From Prevotella sp. (lineage in GTDB: Bacteria; Bacteroidota; Bacteroidia; Bacteroidales; Bacteroidaceae): a stretch of 51,312 bases of DNA. Positions 26,385 to 33,791 of this stretch are shown here, in pieces; positions within the stretch are counted from its first letter, which is position 1, and the number at the start of each line of letters is the position of its first letter. The stretch spans positions 1 through 51,312 of the forward strand of contig JALEKD010000042.1 in the NCBI GenBank assembly GCA_022769285.1, given 5' to 3'. Both the position numbers and the translations under genes were made by a program. The notes under the pieces are model-generated. The model ran no database searches. It was not told where the DNA came from and saw only the letters and a list, made by a program, of their open reading frames with translations.

Positions 26385-26525
26385 GCTATCCCCAAGACCA
26401 ATCCCAAATTTTACAAAGACCGGCCGCTAAATTTCCCAAACCGGTCTCCACGATTCTAAAGACGGCTCCCAGCTCGCTAATGACCATCATTAGCAAACTG
26501 GGAGCCGTCTTTACCTTTTCGCGTT
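26385..26525. repeat. Repeat-family hairpin cluster, copy 2
   Basis: A long hairpin at 26457-26513 has perfect 16-bp outer arms (TAAAGACGGCTCCCAG and its complement) and an inner stem GCTAATGA/TCATTAGC around a 3-nt loop. The right arm CTGGGAGCCGTCTTTA is identical to 546-561 in copy 1. To its left GTCTTTG/CAAAGAC and AGACCGG/CCGGTCT words form smaller stems (26378-26447). It sits between two convergent genes, where it may also end transcription from both sides. Confidence 0.6.
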
Positions 26526-26553
26526 GCCGTCTTTCGGGCCTTTATCGGCCTCC

Positions 26554-26970
26554 TTAGACGGGTCCATTGGTTGGGTCATCGACAAAAAGGTCATCGACAG
26601 TCGTCATCTCATCGCTGTCGAACCATGTATTCAGCTTGGCCTTAGCCTTAGCCTTAACTTCCTCGGACACATCGCCCCACACCTTGTGCAGCACGTAGAG
26701 CAGTACGGCCAGGTCGTCGCCCAACCCGGCTATGGGGATGGCATCGGGCACCACATCGAGGGGCGATATCAGGTAGCCTAAGGCCCCAATGATGATAGCC
26801 TTGTCCCTGACCGACACCCTATCGCTCTCCAGGGTATAGTAAAGTATCAGCGCCACATACACCAGCTTGGCCCCAGCCCGTTTGGCCACGCGCCGTATCT
26901 TCTCGACAAATCCGCTGGTAGAGAACTTGTCCTTGTACTTCATAAAATCAGGCAATTCGATATTAGCCAT
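26554..26970 (-). CDS. YkvA-type DUF1232 protein
   Basis: The 138-aa protein contains the DUF1232 core, DKAIIIGALGYLISPLDVVPDAIPIAGLGDDLAVLLYVL (about residues 73-110), a hydrophobic helical hairpin with the DxxPD signature. Function is unknown. An upstream helix (YVALILYYTLES) may also touch the membrane. It follows the RNase P RNA gene on the same strand by about 95 bp, with a CCCACCA/TGGTGGG hairpin (27001-27051) between; no promoter of its own is visible. Confidence 0.85.
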   Translation of the reverse strand: MANIELPDFMKYKDKFSTSGFVEKIRRVAKRAGAKLVYVALILYYTLESDRVSVRDKAIIIGALGYLISPLDVVPDAIPIAGLGDDLAVLLYVLHKVWGDVSEEVKAKAKAKLNTWFDSDEMTTVDDLFVDDPTNGPV

Positions 26971-27065
26971 AGTCTATAGGGTTTTACAGTTGCACACGAG
27001 CCCACCATCTACACTGGCCCTCGGTCATACGATGCCCTCTGTACTGGTGGGAATAATGAAAAACG

Positions 27066-27464
27066 AAAAGCAGACTCCTGATAAGCCGGGTTCTGTATCC
27101 CCTACGGGGAGCCCTGTCATTTATCTACTCTGCAAGTCACCCTGCAGCTCAAGCATTCTACCCTCCGCCGCAGTCCGAGACTTCGGACGAGCAGCCCTCT
27201 AACGACGGTTTACATGAACTTGCAACCTCCAGGAGGCACAGCCCGACGATTGCCCGCCGGCTGGTGGTCTCTTACACCACCTTCTCACCCTTGCCAGACA
27301 CGCGCGCCATTGCCAGCACACAGTTTCCGGTGGTTATTTTCTTCTGCCTTACCCTACTGTCACCAATAGCTTCTATTTTCGGAAGTGGAGCGCTCTGCGT
27401 TGCCCGGACTTTCCTCTCGCTCTCCAGAATGAGGGCCAGCGGCAGGGCCGGGAATCTGCTTTTC
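27066..27464 (-). ncRNA. rnpB: RNase P RNA (bacterial type A)
   Basis: On the minus strand the RNA contains GAGGAAAGTCCGGGC (P4 5' strand region) near the start and ACAGAACCCGGCTTA near the end, the two most conserved stretches of RNase P RNA. The ends pair as P1 (AAAAGCAGA with TCTGCTTTT). The ribozyme cleaves tRNA precursors with the RnpA protein. Length of about 400 nt is normal. The ends are estimated from P1 and the promoter at 27470-27477. Protein reading frames across this interval are not genes. Confidence 0.95.
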
Positions 27465-27469
27465 TGTTG

Positions 27470-27477
27470 CAAAAGTA
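27470..27477 (-). promoter_or_regulatory. -7 box of rnpB
   Basis: TACTTTTG followed by CA lies six bases before the inferred RNA 5' end, the spacing expected for the -7 element. Confidence 0.6.
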
Positions 27478-27760
27478 GCTAAAAATCCCGAATTAAGACC
27501 GATGGAGGCAAAAAAAATACGTTGTGGGCGAAAAATAGGCCACACGGGGCATCTGTCCGGGCGGTCGGCGCTCACCGGGTGGCTACACCTTATTATATAT
27601 ATAGGCCCTGCCTGGGAGCCGGAACCATCGCCCTGCCTGCCGCGATAAGTCTGGCTCCCCGTGGCAGCCATTGGGGCTATTTTAAACGAATGTAAAAATA
27701 TACTGGTGACCATTTAAGAGCCGTTAATGGCCCAAATTAAATTGTTAAAATGAAATAAAG
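27478..27760. other. Spacer between rnpB and htrA promoters
   Basis: About 280 bp, GC-rich up to 27680 then AT-rich. No supported ORF, tRNA or strong terminator is seen. The HtrA leader (27806-27900) is likewise non-coding: an upstream in-frame ATG at 27814 adds 29 residues without signal-peptide character. Confidence 0.3.
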
Positions 27761-27761
27761 A

Positions 27762-27782
27762 AAACTGACAAGTTGTCAGTTT
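27762..27782. promoter_or_regulatory. Perfect 21-bp palindrome in the htrA promoter
   Basis: Two 10-bp arms flank one G: the centre reads CTGACAA-G-TTGTCAG with AAA and TTT outside. It covers the place where the -33 element of the htrA promoter should lie (15 bp before the -7 box). This is the look of a dimeric regulator site or of a stress-specific promoter element. Confidence 0.6.
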
Positions 27783-27797
27783 AACAAAGTTTGCGCC

Positions 27798-27805
27798 TAT
27801 ATTTG
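27798..27805 (+). promoter_or_regulatory. -7 box of htrA
   Basis: TATATTTG followed by CA, exact consensus, about 95 bp before the htrA start codon. The TTG at 27773-27775 is inside the palindrome, 22 bp upstream. Confidence 0.55.
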
Positions 27806-27900
27806 CAACTGCAATGGCAGAGGTGCCCCGCGTGGGTCTCTCTATCAGCACAAAAACGAACAAAAAACAGACAGAAAATAAAATTAAAAAACAAACGAGT

Positions 27901-29358
27901 ATGAAAAAGTATTCAATGTATCTTTGCGGAGCCATGTGTACCGTAGCCGTGGCTCTGTCAGCAGGCTCCTTTATCAAGGCTTATGCCACCCCGGCCAGCG
28001 TGGCCGTAGCTGGCCAGCCGGTAGACTTGACATACGCAGCCGAGAAGTCGCTCCCAGCTGTAGTACATATCAAATTTGTTCAGAACTCCAAGGTTCAGAC
28101 CGTAGACGTGCCCAGCAGTCCATTCGATGACTTCTTCGGCGATTTCTTCGGCTTCGGCCAGGGCAACGGGGGCAAACGCAAACAGCAGATTCAGACTCCT
28201 AAGAAGCAGGCCACTGGTTCGGGTGTCATCATCTCTTCTGACGGCTATATCGTTACCAACAACCATGTGGTTAACGGGGCCGACGAGCTGACGGTAACCC
28301 TCAACGACAACCGTGAATTTTCGGCCCGCATCATCGGTACCGACCCCTCTACCGACCTGGCCCTTATCAAGGTCAACGCCAAGGGCCTGCCCACCCTGCC
28401 CATAGGCGACTCTGACAAGCTCAAGGTAGGCGAGTGGGTTATAGCAGTAGGCAACCCGTATGGGCTGAACAACACCGTAACAGCCGGCATCGTGAGCGCC
28501 AAGGCACGCTCGCTCTATGCCCAGCAGAATGGTGTAGAGAGCTTCATCCAGACCGATGCGGCCATCAACCCCGGTAACTCGGGCGGTGCCCTGGTCAACA
28601 CCAAGGGCGAGCTGGTAGGCATCAACGCCATGCTATACTCTCAGACAGGCTCATTCACGGGCTATGGCTTTGCCATTCCTACCACTATTATGAATAAGGT
28701 AGTCGATGATCTGAAGAAGTACGGCACCGTACAGCGCGCCTACCTGGGCATTATGGGCGGCGATGTTATCAACCAGATTAATGCCATGAAGGACAATGGA
28801 AAGGATGCAGACTATGGTACCAACGAGGGCGTGTATGTGTCCAAGGTTGATCCCGACGGTGCCGGAGCCGATGCTGGCTTGGCCGAGGGCGATGTCATCA
28901 TCAGCATAGACGGCAAGAAAGTCGTAAAGATGGCCGAGCTGCAGGAGGTGATGGCCAACAAGCGTCCCGGTGACAAGCTGACCGTTACCTATCTGCACAA
29001 TAAGAAGAAAGTGACCAAGACCGTAACCCTGAAGAACGCCCAGGGTACCACTAAGGTGGTCAAGACCGCCGACCTGGATGTACTGGGTGGTTCATTTGCC
29101 CCAGTTAACAAGGACACCAAGGAGCAGCTGGGCATCAACTACGGTCTGGAAATCATCAAGGTCAATAGCGGTGCCCTGAAGAAGGCCGGCATCGAGAAAG
29201 GCTTCGTCATCCTCCAGGCCAATGATGCCACCATCAAGACCATCGATGACCTCCAGGAAGCTGTCAAGAAAGCCTCGACCAGCAAAGACCCCGTACTCTA
29301 CATCAAGGGTATCTGGCCCACTGGCAAGCGCGACTACTTCGCAGTTCAGGTAAACTAA
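27901..29358 (+). CDS. htrA: HtrA/DegP-type periplasmic serine protease
   Basis: The 485-aa protease degrades misfolded envelope proteins. The catalytic triad is His122 (TNNHVV), Asp152 (STDLAL) and Ser227 (GNSGGAL). Two PDZ domains follow (about 270-370 and 390-480), with ADAGLAEGDVIISIDGKKV in the first. The start at 27901 gives a proper signal peptide, MKKYSMYLCGAMCTVAVALS. An acidic, Gly-rich loop (DDFFGDFFGFGQG...) before the protease core corresponds to the regulatory LA loop region. The promoter carries a 21-bp palindrome that suggests specific control. A strong terminator follows at 29381. Confidence 0.96.
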   Translation: MKKYSMYLCGAMCTVAVALSAGSFIKAYATPASVAVAGQPVDLTYAAEKSLPAVVHIKFVQNSKVQTVDVPSSPFDDFFGDFFGFGQGNGGKRKQQIQTPKKQATGSGVIISSDGYIVTNNHVVNGADELTVTLNDNREFSARIIGTDPSTDLALIKVNAKGLPTLPIGDSDKLKVGEWVIAVGNPYGLNNTVTAGIVSAKARSLYAQQNGVESFIQTDAAINPGNSGGALVNTKGELVGINAMLYSQTGSFTGYGFAIPTTIMNKVVDDLKKYGTVQRAYLGIMGGDVINQINAMKDNGKDADYGTNEGVYVSKVDPDGAGADAGLAEGDVIISIDGKKVVKMAELQEVMANKRPGDKLTVTYLHNKKKVTKTVTLKNAQGTTKVVKTADLDVLGGSFAPVNKDTKEQLGINYGLEIIKVNSGALKKAGIEKGFVILQANDATIKTIDDLQEAVKKASTSKDPVLYIKGIWPTGKRDYFAVQVN

Positions 29359-29380
29359 TCATTCATTATCAAATATCACC

Positions 29381-29413
29381 AAGGGTGCAATTCTTGTAAT
29401 TGCACCCTTTTTT
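29381..29413 (+). terminator. Rho-independent terminator of htrA
   Basis: Perfect 12-bp arms AAGGGTGCAATT (29381-29392) and its complement (29398-29409), a 5-nt loop and a run of T to 29413. Confidence 0.93.
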
Positions 29414-29435
29414 GATGAAATAATAAAGGTTTTTC

Positions 29436-29466
29436 TTGCTCATTTGCCACAAAAGCGCTACATTTG
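29436..29466 (+). promoter_or_regulatory. rpoD promoter
   Basis: TTG (29436-29438), 20-bp spacer and TACATTTG (29459-29466) followed by CA; 27 bp before the start codon. Confidence 0.65.
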
Positions 29467-29493
29467 CAACTACTCATCAAATAGTTATACTTA

Positions 29494-30357
29494 ATGAGAC
29501 AACTGAAAATCACGAAATCGATAACCAACCGGAAAGAGCCGTCACTCAACAGGTATCTTCAGGAGATTGGCAGTGAGCCTCTCCTCACCACTGAGGAGGA
29601 GATAGACCTGGCGCAGCGCATCAAAAAGGGCGACCGCAGGGCTCTCGACAAGCTCACCAAGGCTAATCTGCGCTTCGTGGTTTCGGTAGCTAAGCAATAT
29701 CAGAATCAGGGACTGAGCCTTTCGGACCTAATCAATGAGGGCAACATGGGGCTCATCAAGGCGGCTGAGAAGTTTGATGAGACCCGCGGCTTCAAGTTCA
29801 TCTCCTACGCCGTATGGTGGATTAGGCAGAGCATACTGCAAGCCATTGCCGAGAAGAGCAGGATGATTAAGTTCCCCCTGAACCAGGTGGGAACAGCCAG
29901 CAAAATCTCGCACGCCAGCAGCAAGTTCGAGCAGGAGTTCGAGCGTCGCCCCAGCCTCAACGAGATAGCCGATACACTCGACTTGCCCGAAGAGAAAATC
30001 GAGGAAGCCATCAATGTCTCGGGCCGGGCCGTCTCGGTAGATGCCCCGCTGAGCGACAACGAGGGCAACAGTCTCATTGACGTCATACCCAATGACTCCA
30101 TACCCGACACAGACGAGGAGATGCTCATGGAGTCGCTCCGCGAGGAGATAAGCAGGGCCCTCAACTTCCTGGATGAGCGCGAGCACGTGGTCATCGAGTC
30201 TTATTTTGGTATCGGTCAGCCCGAACTGACCCTGGAAGAGATAGCCCAGAAATGCGGACTTACCCGCGAGCGGGTTCGCCAAATCCGCGAAAAAGCCATC
30301 CGCAAGCTCCGCAACAACACGAAGAACAAGCTGTTAAAAAGTTATTTAGGTAAATAA
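29494..30357 (+). CDS. rpoD: Primary sigma factor (sigma-70 type)
   Basis: The 287-aa protein has region 1.2 ([16 protein letters not shown]), 2 ([39 protein letters not shown] and [12 protein letters not shown]), 3 ([12 protein letters not shown]) and 4.2 ([29 protein letters not shown]). It lacks region 1.1, and the short form is the usual housekeeping sigma of Bacteroidota, which reads the TAnnTTTG promoters found throughout this window. It has its own promoter; two further genes follow closely (17 and 18 bp gaps) and are probably cotranscribed. Confidence 0.96.
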   Translation: MRQLKITKSITNRKEPSLNRYLQEIGSEPLLTTEEEIDLAQRIKKGDRRALDKLTKANLRFVVSVAKQYQNQGLSLSDLINEGNMGLIKAAEKFDETRGFKFISYAVWWIRQSILQAIAEKSRMIKFPLNQVGTASKISHASSKFEQEFERRPSLNEIADTLDLPEEKIEEAINVSGRAVSVDAPLSDNEGNSLIDVIPNDSIPDTDEEMLMESLREEISRALNFLDEREHVVIESYFGIGQPELTLEEIAQKCGLTRERVRQIREKAIRKLRNNTKNKLLKSYLGK

Positions 30358-30374
30358 ACGACAAACATATAACG

Positions 30375-30929
30375 ATGAATAAATTCATAACCATCGCCCT
30401 CACGGCGATCTGTATGGCATGTGCCCTTCAGGCCAATGCCGATAATAAGAAGGATAACATTTACGCATTTGGTTTCTCGGCCTCGTTCAACGACTCTACG
30501 GTATATTTCACAGATATTCAGCCCATACCCGGAGCCACCATTGAGCGCAAGACCCATTTCTTACAGAACCGCGATACCTACTCGGTTCAGCTCAAGGACT
30601 TCCTGGCCGACCAGGGTGCACCTCACAGAGTATGCGCCGTCATCTACGCCACCAAGCAGAAGGACATTGAGAAGAAATTCACCAAGCTGAGAAAGAAATA
30701 TATCAAGACGGGCAAGTTCGACATTAAGTATTTGGCCGCCAATGAGTTCAAATTCACCCCCCTGCCCGCAGAAGAGCAGACAGAGACGGCTCCCATGACC
30801 AAGGAGGCCAAAAAAGAAGCCAAGCTGAAAGCCAAGGATGCTAAGAAGAAAGCCAAGATAGCCAAAAAGCAGGCCAAGGTTGCTAAGAAAGAGGCCAAGA
30901 AAGCCAAGAAGACTACCACCGAAGTCTAA
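30375..30929 (+). CDS. Exported protein with Lys/Ala-rich tail
   Basis: The 184-aa product has a signal peptide (MNKFITIALTAICMACALQANA), a globular part of about 100 aa (NIYAFGFSASFNDSTVYFTD, HFLQNRDTYSVQLKDFL) and a tail of about 45 residues made almost entirely of Lys, Ala and Glu (from about residue 140), likely a long charged helix. The family is not named to my knowledge, though similar exported proteins occur in Prevotella and Bacteroides. The basic tail could bind nucleic acid, cell-wall polymer or membrane; this is speculation. It lies 17 bp after rpoD and 18 bp before the HprK-like gene. Confidence 0.75.
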   Translation: MNKFITIALTAICMACALQANADNKKDNIYAFGFSASFNDSTVYFTDIQPIPGATIERKTHFLQNRDTYSVQLKDFLADQGAPHRVCAVIYATKQKDIEKKFTKLRKKYIKTGKFDIKYLAANEFKFTPLPAEEQTETAPMTKEAKKEAKLKAKDAKKKAKIAKKQAKVAKKEAKKAKKTTTEV

Positions 30930-30947
30930 AAGAGGGCCCGCACAACG

Positions 30948-31844
30948 ATGGACAATAGCTACTGGTTTACACTGGCCGACTTGACGATTAAGCTCATCTT
31001 CAAAGAAGGTGGGCTTAATAACATTTCACTCCTGCCGTCGTTCGCCCCGTTTTCCACGCCCCATCACACTGACCGCCCCCTGTTCCAGCTGATTATTGAT
31101 GATGGTCTGCAGCCTGTACCCAAGGAGCAGCGCACCCGCATACACACCTTTGACACAGGCAATGGCGACATTATCGTAGACCGCTGTTCCAACGGTGGTC
31201 ACCAGTTTATCATCAAGGACATCCAGAAGAAAAGTTGCTGTCTGCTCGTTACCAACCACGACTTTACTGAGTGTAGCTGTGCCCTCAATGGCAACTACGA
31301 CATGCGCAGCTACGGTCTTAACAACGCCCTGATGCTGGCCTATGCCTTTGCCGCCTGCAAGGAACACACCCTGCTTATCCACGCCTCGCTTGTCAGACAG
31401 CACGGCTACGGCTATGCATTCATCGCCAAGAGCGGCACAGGCAAGAGCACCCAGGTAAGCATGTGGCTCCGCTATCTGCCCGGCTGCGACCTGATGAACG
31501 ATGACAACCCCATTATCCGCGTTATCAACGGTACACCTTATATATATGGCAGCCCCTGGAGCGGCAAGACCCCCTGTTACCGCAACGTCAAGGCCCGCTT
31601 AGGAGCTATCACCCAGATAGACCGGGCACCTCAGAACAGCGTAGACCGCCTGTCGCCCATAGACGCGCTGGTACATTTCCTGCCCTCGTGTTCGAGCATC
31701 AAGTGGGAACCGGCCCTCTACGACCAGTTCATGGCCACCGTGACCCAGGTGATAGAGACCACGGGGTTCTACATGCTACACTGCCGGCCCGACCGAGAGG
31801 CTGCCGTGGTCTGCCATCAGGCCATTGTCAAGGTCGGGAAATGA
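30948..31844 (+). CDS. HprK-like kinase domain protein, stand-alone
   Basis: The 298-aa protein has a P-loop AKSGTGKST (160-168) and a downstream MNDDNP (183-188) whose paired Asp match the metal site of HPr kinase/phosphorylase C-terminal domains. PWSGKTPCYRN (203-213) is a second loop of this group. The N-terminal 130 residues lack the HprK receiver-like domain. Related HprK-like proteins in other bacteria accompany PqqD-type or peptide-modification genes, but none is present here. A protein or small-molecule kinase activity is inferred and no substrate is known. It is cotranscribed with the Lys/Ala-tailed exported protein and probably rpoD. Confidence 0.7.
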   Translation: MDNSYWFTLADLTIKLIFKEGGLNNISLLPSFAPFSTPHHTDRPLFQLIIDDGLQPVPKEQRTRIHTFDTGNGDIIVDRCSNGGHQFIIKDIQKKSCCLLVTNHDFTECSCALNGNYDMRSYGLNNALMLAYAFAACKEHTLLIHASLVRQHGYGYAFIAKSGTGKSTQVSMWLRYLPGCDLMNDDNPIIRVINGTPYIYGSPWSGKTPCYRNVKARLGAITQIDRAPQNSVDRLSPIDALVHFLPSCSSIKWEPALYDQFMATVTQVIETTGFYMLHCRPDREAAVVCHQAIVKVGK

Positions 31845-31971
31845 CCCAAAACGCTATCTGCCCTTAGCAAAACGATAATAGTTTTTAATAAATACGTCAA
31901 AAACCATCTCCAGGCACACCGCGATTTTGTATTTTTTCAGAATAGCCCTTCGCTTTTAAAACTTTTTTTAC

Positions 31972-31979
31972 TATTTTTG
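31972..31979 (+). promoter_or_regulatory. -7 box for the GldB-like gene
   Basis: TATTTTTG followed by C, 26 bp before the GTG start. Exact TAnnTTTG; the -33 box is weak. Confidence 0.5.
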
Positions 31980-32005
31980 CGCTCAGAATGGTAATTGTCT
32001 GACAA

Positions 32006-32809
32006 GTGAGAAACGTTATATATCTCTTCATTATCGCCCTAAGCCTCCTTACGTCCTGTGGACTCAGGCTGAAACCCTTTGACCTCGAAAGTCAAAGGGA
32101 GGAGATTGAGATAGCCCGCTACGACCGCTTGCAGAGCCGCTACCTGGCCACGGGCGACTACTCGGCCCTCCAGGAAATGAACACCGAGTACCCCATAGAG
32201 ACCCGCACGCTGATAGAGAAAGTGTTGCAGATAGGCGAGGTGGTAGACCCCAACATAAGTACCAAGTATCTGCATTTCTATCAGGACTCCACGCTCCAGT
32301 CGCTTATCTCTGACACCGAGGCAGAGTACGCTGACATGACAGATCTTAACAAGCGGTTCAACAAGAGCTTCGACCGACTGCTAAAGTGGATCCCCTCGCT
32401 GCCCATTCCTAAGATTTACGCGCAGATAGGGGCTCTGGATCAGAGCGTCATCATCGGCAACAAGACTATAGGCATCTGCCTGGACAAATACTTAGGCACC
32501 AACTATCCCCTCTACCTCAAATACTACACGTACCAGCAGCGGGTGAGCATGACGCGGGCCTATATAGTGCCCGACTGTCTGGTGTTCTACCTGCTGAGTG
32601 TGTACCCCATAACCCAGGCTGACAAGCGCAGCCAGCTGGAACGCGACCTGCATATGGCCAAGATAATGTGGACAGTGAACAAGGCCGTAAACCAGAAGCT
32701 CTTCAAGACCAAGTACGTGATGATGGTAGACAACTATATGCGCAAACACCCCGATAAAGACATTGAACAGGTACTGCTCAATGACGACTACACCACCCTA
32801 CTGCCCTGA
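32006..32809 (+). CDS. GldB-like lipoprotein
   Basis: The 267-aa protein has a lipobox signal (LFIIALSLLTSC, Cys at about 18). The conserved block IGICLDKYLGTNYPLYLKYY...RAYIVPDCLVFYLLSVYP (about 150-205) matches GldB of the gliding and type 9 secretion field. GldB is essential for gliding in Flavobacterium, but GldB-like proteins also occur in non-gliding Bacteroidota, where their job is unclear. The start is GTG at 32006, as no ATG fits the signal peptide. The last 22 bp overlap the end of the convergent YhcC-type gene. Confidence 0.8.
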   Translation: MRNVIYLFIIALSLLTSCGLRLKPFDLESQREEIEIARYDRLQSRYLATGDYSALQEMNTEYPIETRTLIEKVLQIGEVVDPNISTKYLHFYQDSTLQSLISDTEAEYADMTDLNKRFNKSFDRLLKWIPSLPIPKIYAQIGALDQSVIIGNKTIGICLDKYLGTNYPLYLKYYTYQQRVSMTRAYIVPDCLVFYLLSVYPITQADKRSQLERDLHMAKIMWTVNKAVNQKLFKTKYVMMVDNYMRKHPDKDIEQVLLNDDYTTLLP

Positions 32810-33699
32810 CGGATGCCGTGGGCACAGAGGTAGTGATTCAGCCGGTCGGTAAACTCGTGGTTTTTGAGCCCCCAGCGGGGGGCCACGAGCATGGAGGCCG
32901 GCGACTGACTGACAAAACGATCCAATACCAAATCTGCCCGTAACCGCTGGATGTACTCTGATACCAGCGAGATATATTCATCGACACTAAAAACATGGAA
33001 AGGACTGGCGGCAAACTGGCGGGCCAGGGCCGTGCCACGTATAATCTGCATCTGGTGTATCTTCAGGATGTCGAGGGGCAGGGCCGAGATGGCCGTTGCC
33101 TGCCGGAACAGTTCCTCGCGCTCCTCGCCTGGCAGTCCCAAGATAACGTGGCCGCCCGTGAGGATGCCCCGGCGATGGCTCTCCACGATGGCGCGACGGC
33201 TGTCGGCAAAGGTATGGCCACGGTTAATGCGGCTGAGCGTATCGTCGTTGGCACTCTCGATGCCATATTCGACCAGGACAAAGGTGCGGTGACTCAGCTG
33301 TTCGATATAGTCGAGCACCTCGGCCGACACGCAGTCTGGGCGAGTACCTATCACCAAGCCCACCACCCCCGGCACGGCCAGCGCCTCCTCGTACAGCGCC
33401 CGCAGGGTAGCCACGGGCGCGTAGGTGTTAGAGTATGCCTGGAAATAAGCCAAGTAGCGCATATCTGGGTACTTACGTGCAAAGAACGCCTTGCCGTCAG
33501 CTATCTGCTGCGACACACTGCGCTCGCGGCTGCAGTAAGCCGGGTTAAAGGTATGGTTATCGCAAAACGTACAACCACCATACGAGATACGCCCGTCGCG
33601 GTTGGGGCATGAGAAACCGGCATCGACCGAGATTTTCTGAACCCGAAAAGGGAACTGGCGACGTATCCACGTACCAAAGTCGTTGTAATAGTGCTCCAT
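32788..33699 (-). CDS. YhcC-type radical SAM protein (TIGR01212-like)
   Basis: The 303-aa protein contains an iron-sulfur motif of the form C-x9-C-x2-C (CPNRDGRISYGGCTFC, about 30-45) instead of the classical CxxxCxxC, then LAYFQAYSNTYAP and VGLVIGTRPDCVSAEVLDYI. This spacing is the trademark of the YhcC/TIGR01212 group; its reaction is not settled. VEYGIESAND and GHVILGLPGEE are further family marks. It overlaps the convergent GldB-like gene by 22 bp. Its promoter (33708-33715) is so close that the mRNA may be nearly leaderless. Confidence 0.9.
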   Translation of the reverse strand: MEHYYNDFGTWIRRQFPFRVQKISVDAGFSCPNRDGRISYGGCTFCDNHTFNPAYCSRERSVSQQIADGKAFFARKYPDMRYLAYFQAYSNTYAPVATLRALYEEALAVPGVVGLVIGTRPDCVSAEVLDYIEQLSHRTFVLVEYGIESANDDTLSRINRGHTFADSRRAIVESHRRGILTGGHVILGLPGEEREELFRQATAISALPLDILKIHQMQIIRGTALARQFAASPFHVFSVDEYISLVSEYIQRLRADLVLDRFVSQSPASMLVAPRWGLKNHEFTDRLNHYLCAHGIRQGSRVV

Positions 33700-33707
33700 A
33701 TAGCCTG

Positions 33708-33715
33708 CAAAATTA
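33708..33715 (-). promoter_or_regulatory. -7 box of the YhcC gene, 8 bp from the ATG
   Basis: TAATTTTG followed by CA ends eight bases before the start codon, so a start site near 33702-33704 leaves a leader of only a few nucleotides. Confidence 0.55.
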
Positions 33716-33757
33716 CAAAAATATCCGTTTTTCAGAGTGTTAGTAGTTAAGATTTTG

Positions 33758-33765
33758 TAACTTTG
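33758..33765 (+). promoter_or_regulatory. -7 box of the DPP IV gene
   Basis: TAACTTTG followed by CA, 26 bp before the start; exact consensus, divergent from the YhcC promoter. Confidence 0.6.
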
Positions 33766-33791
33766 CAGTTATCATTGAGACAGATAAGTAT

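Noticed and set aside
27264..27713. Protein-like frames across 27264-27713
   Set aside because: They cover the RNase P RNA, whose conserved stretches are exact; not coding.
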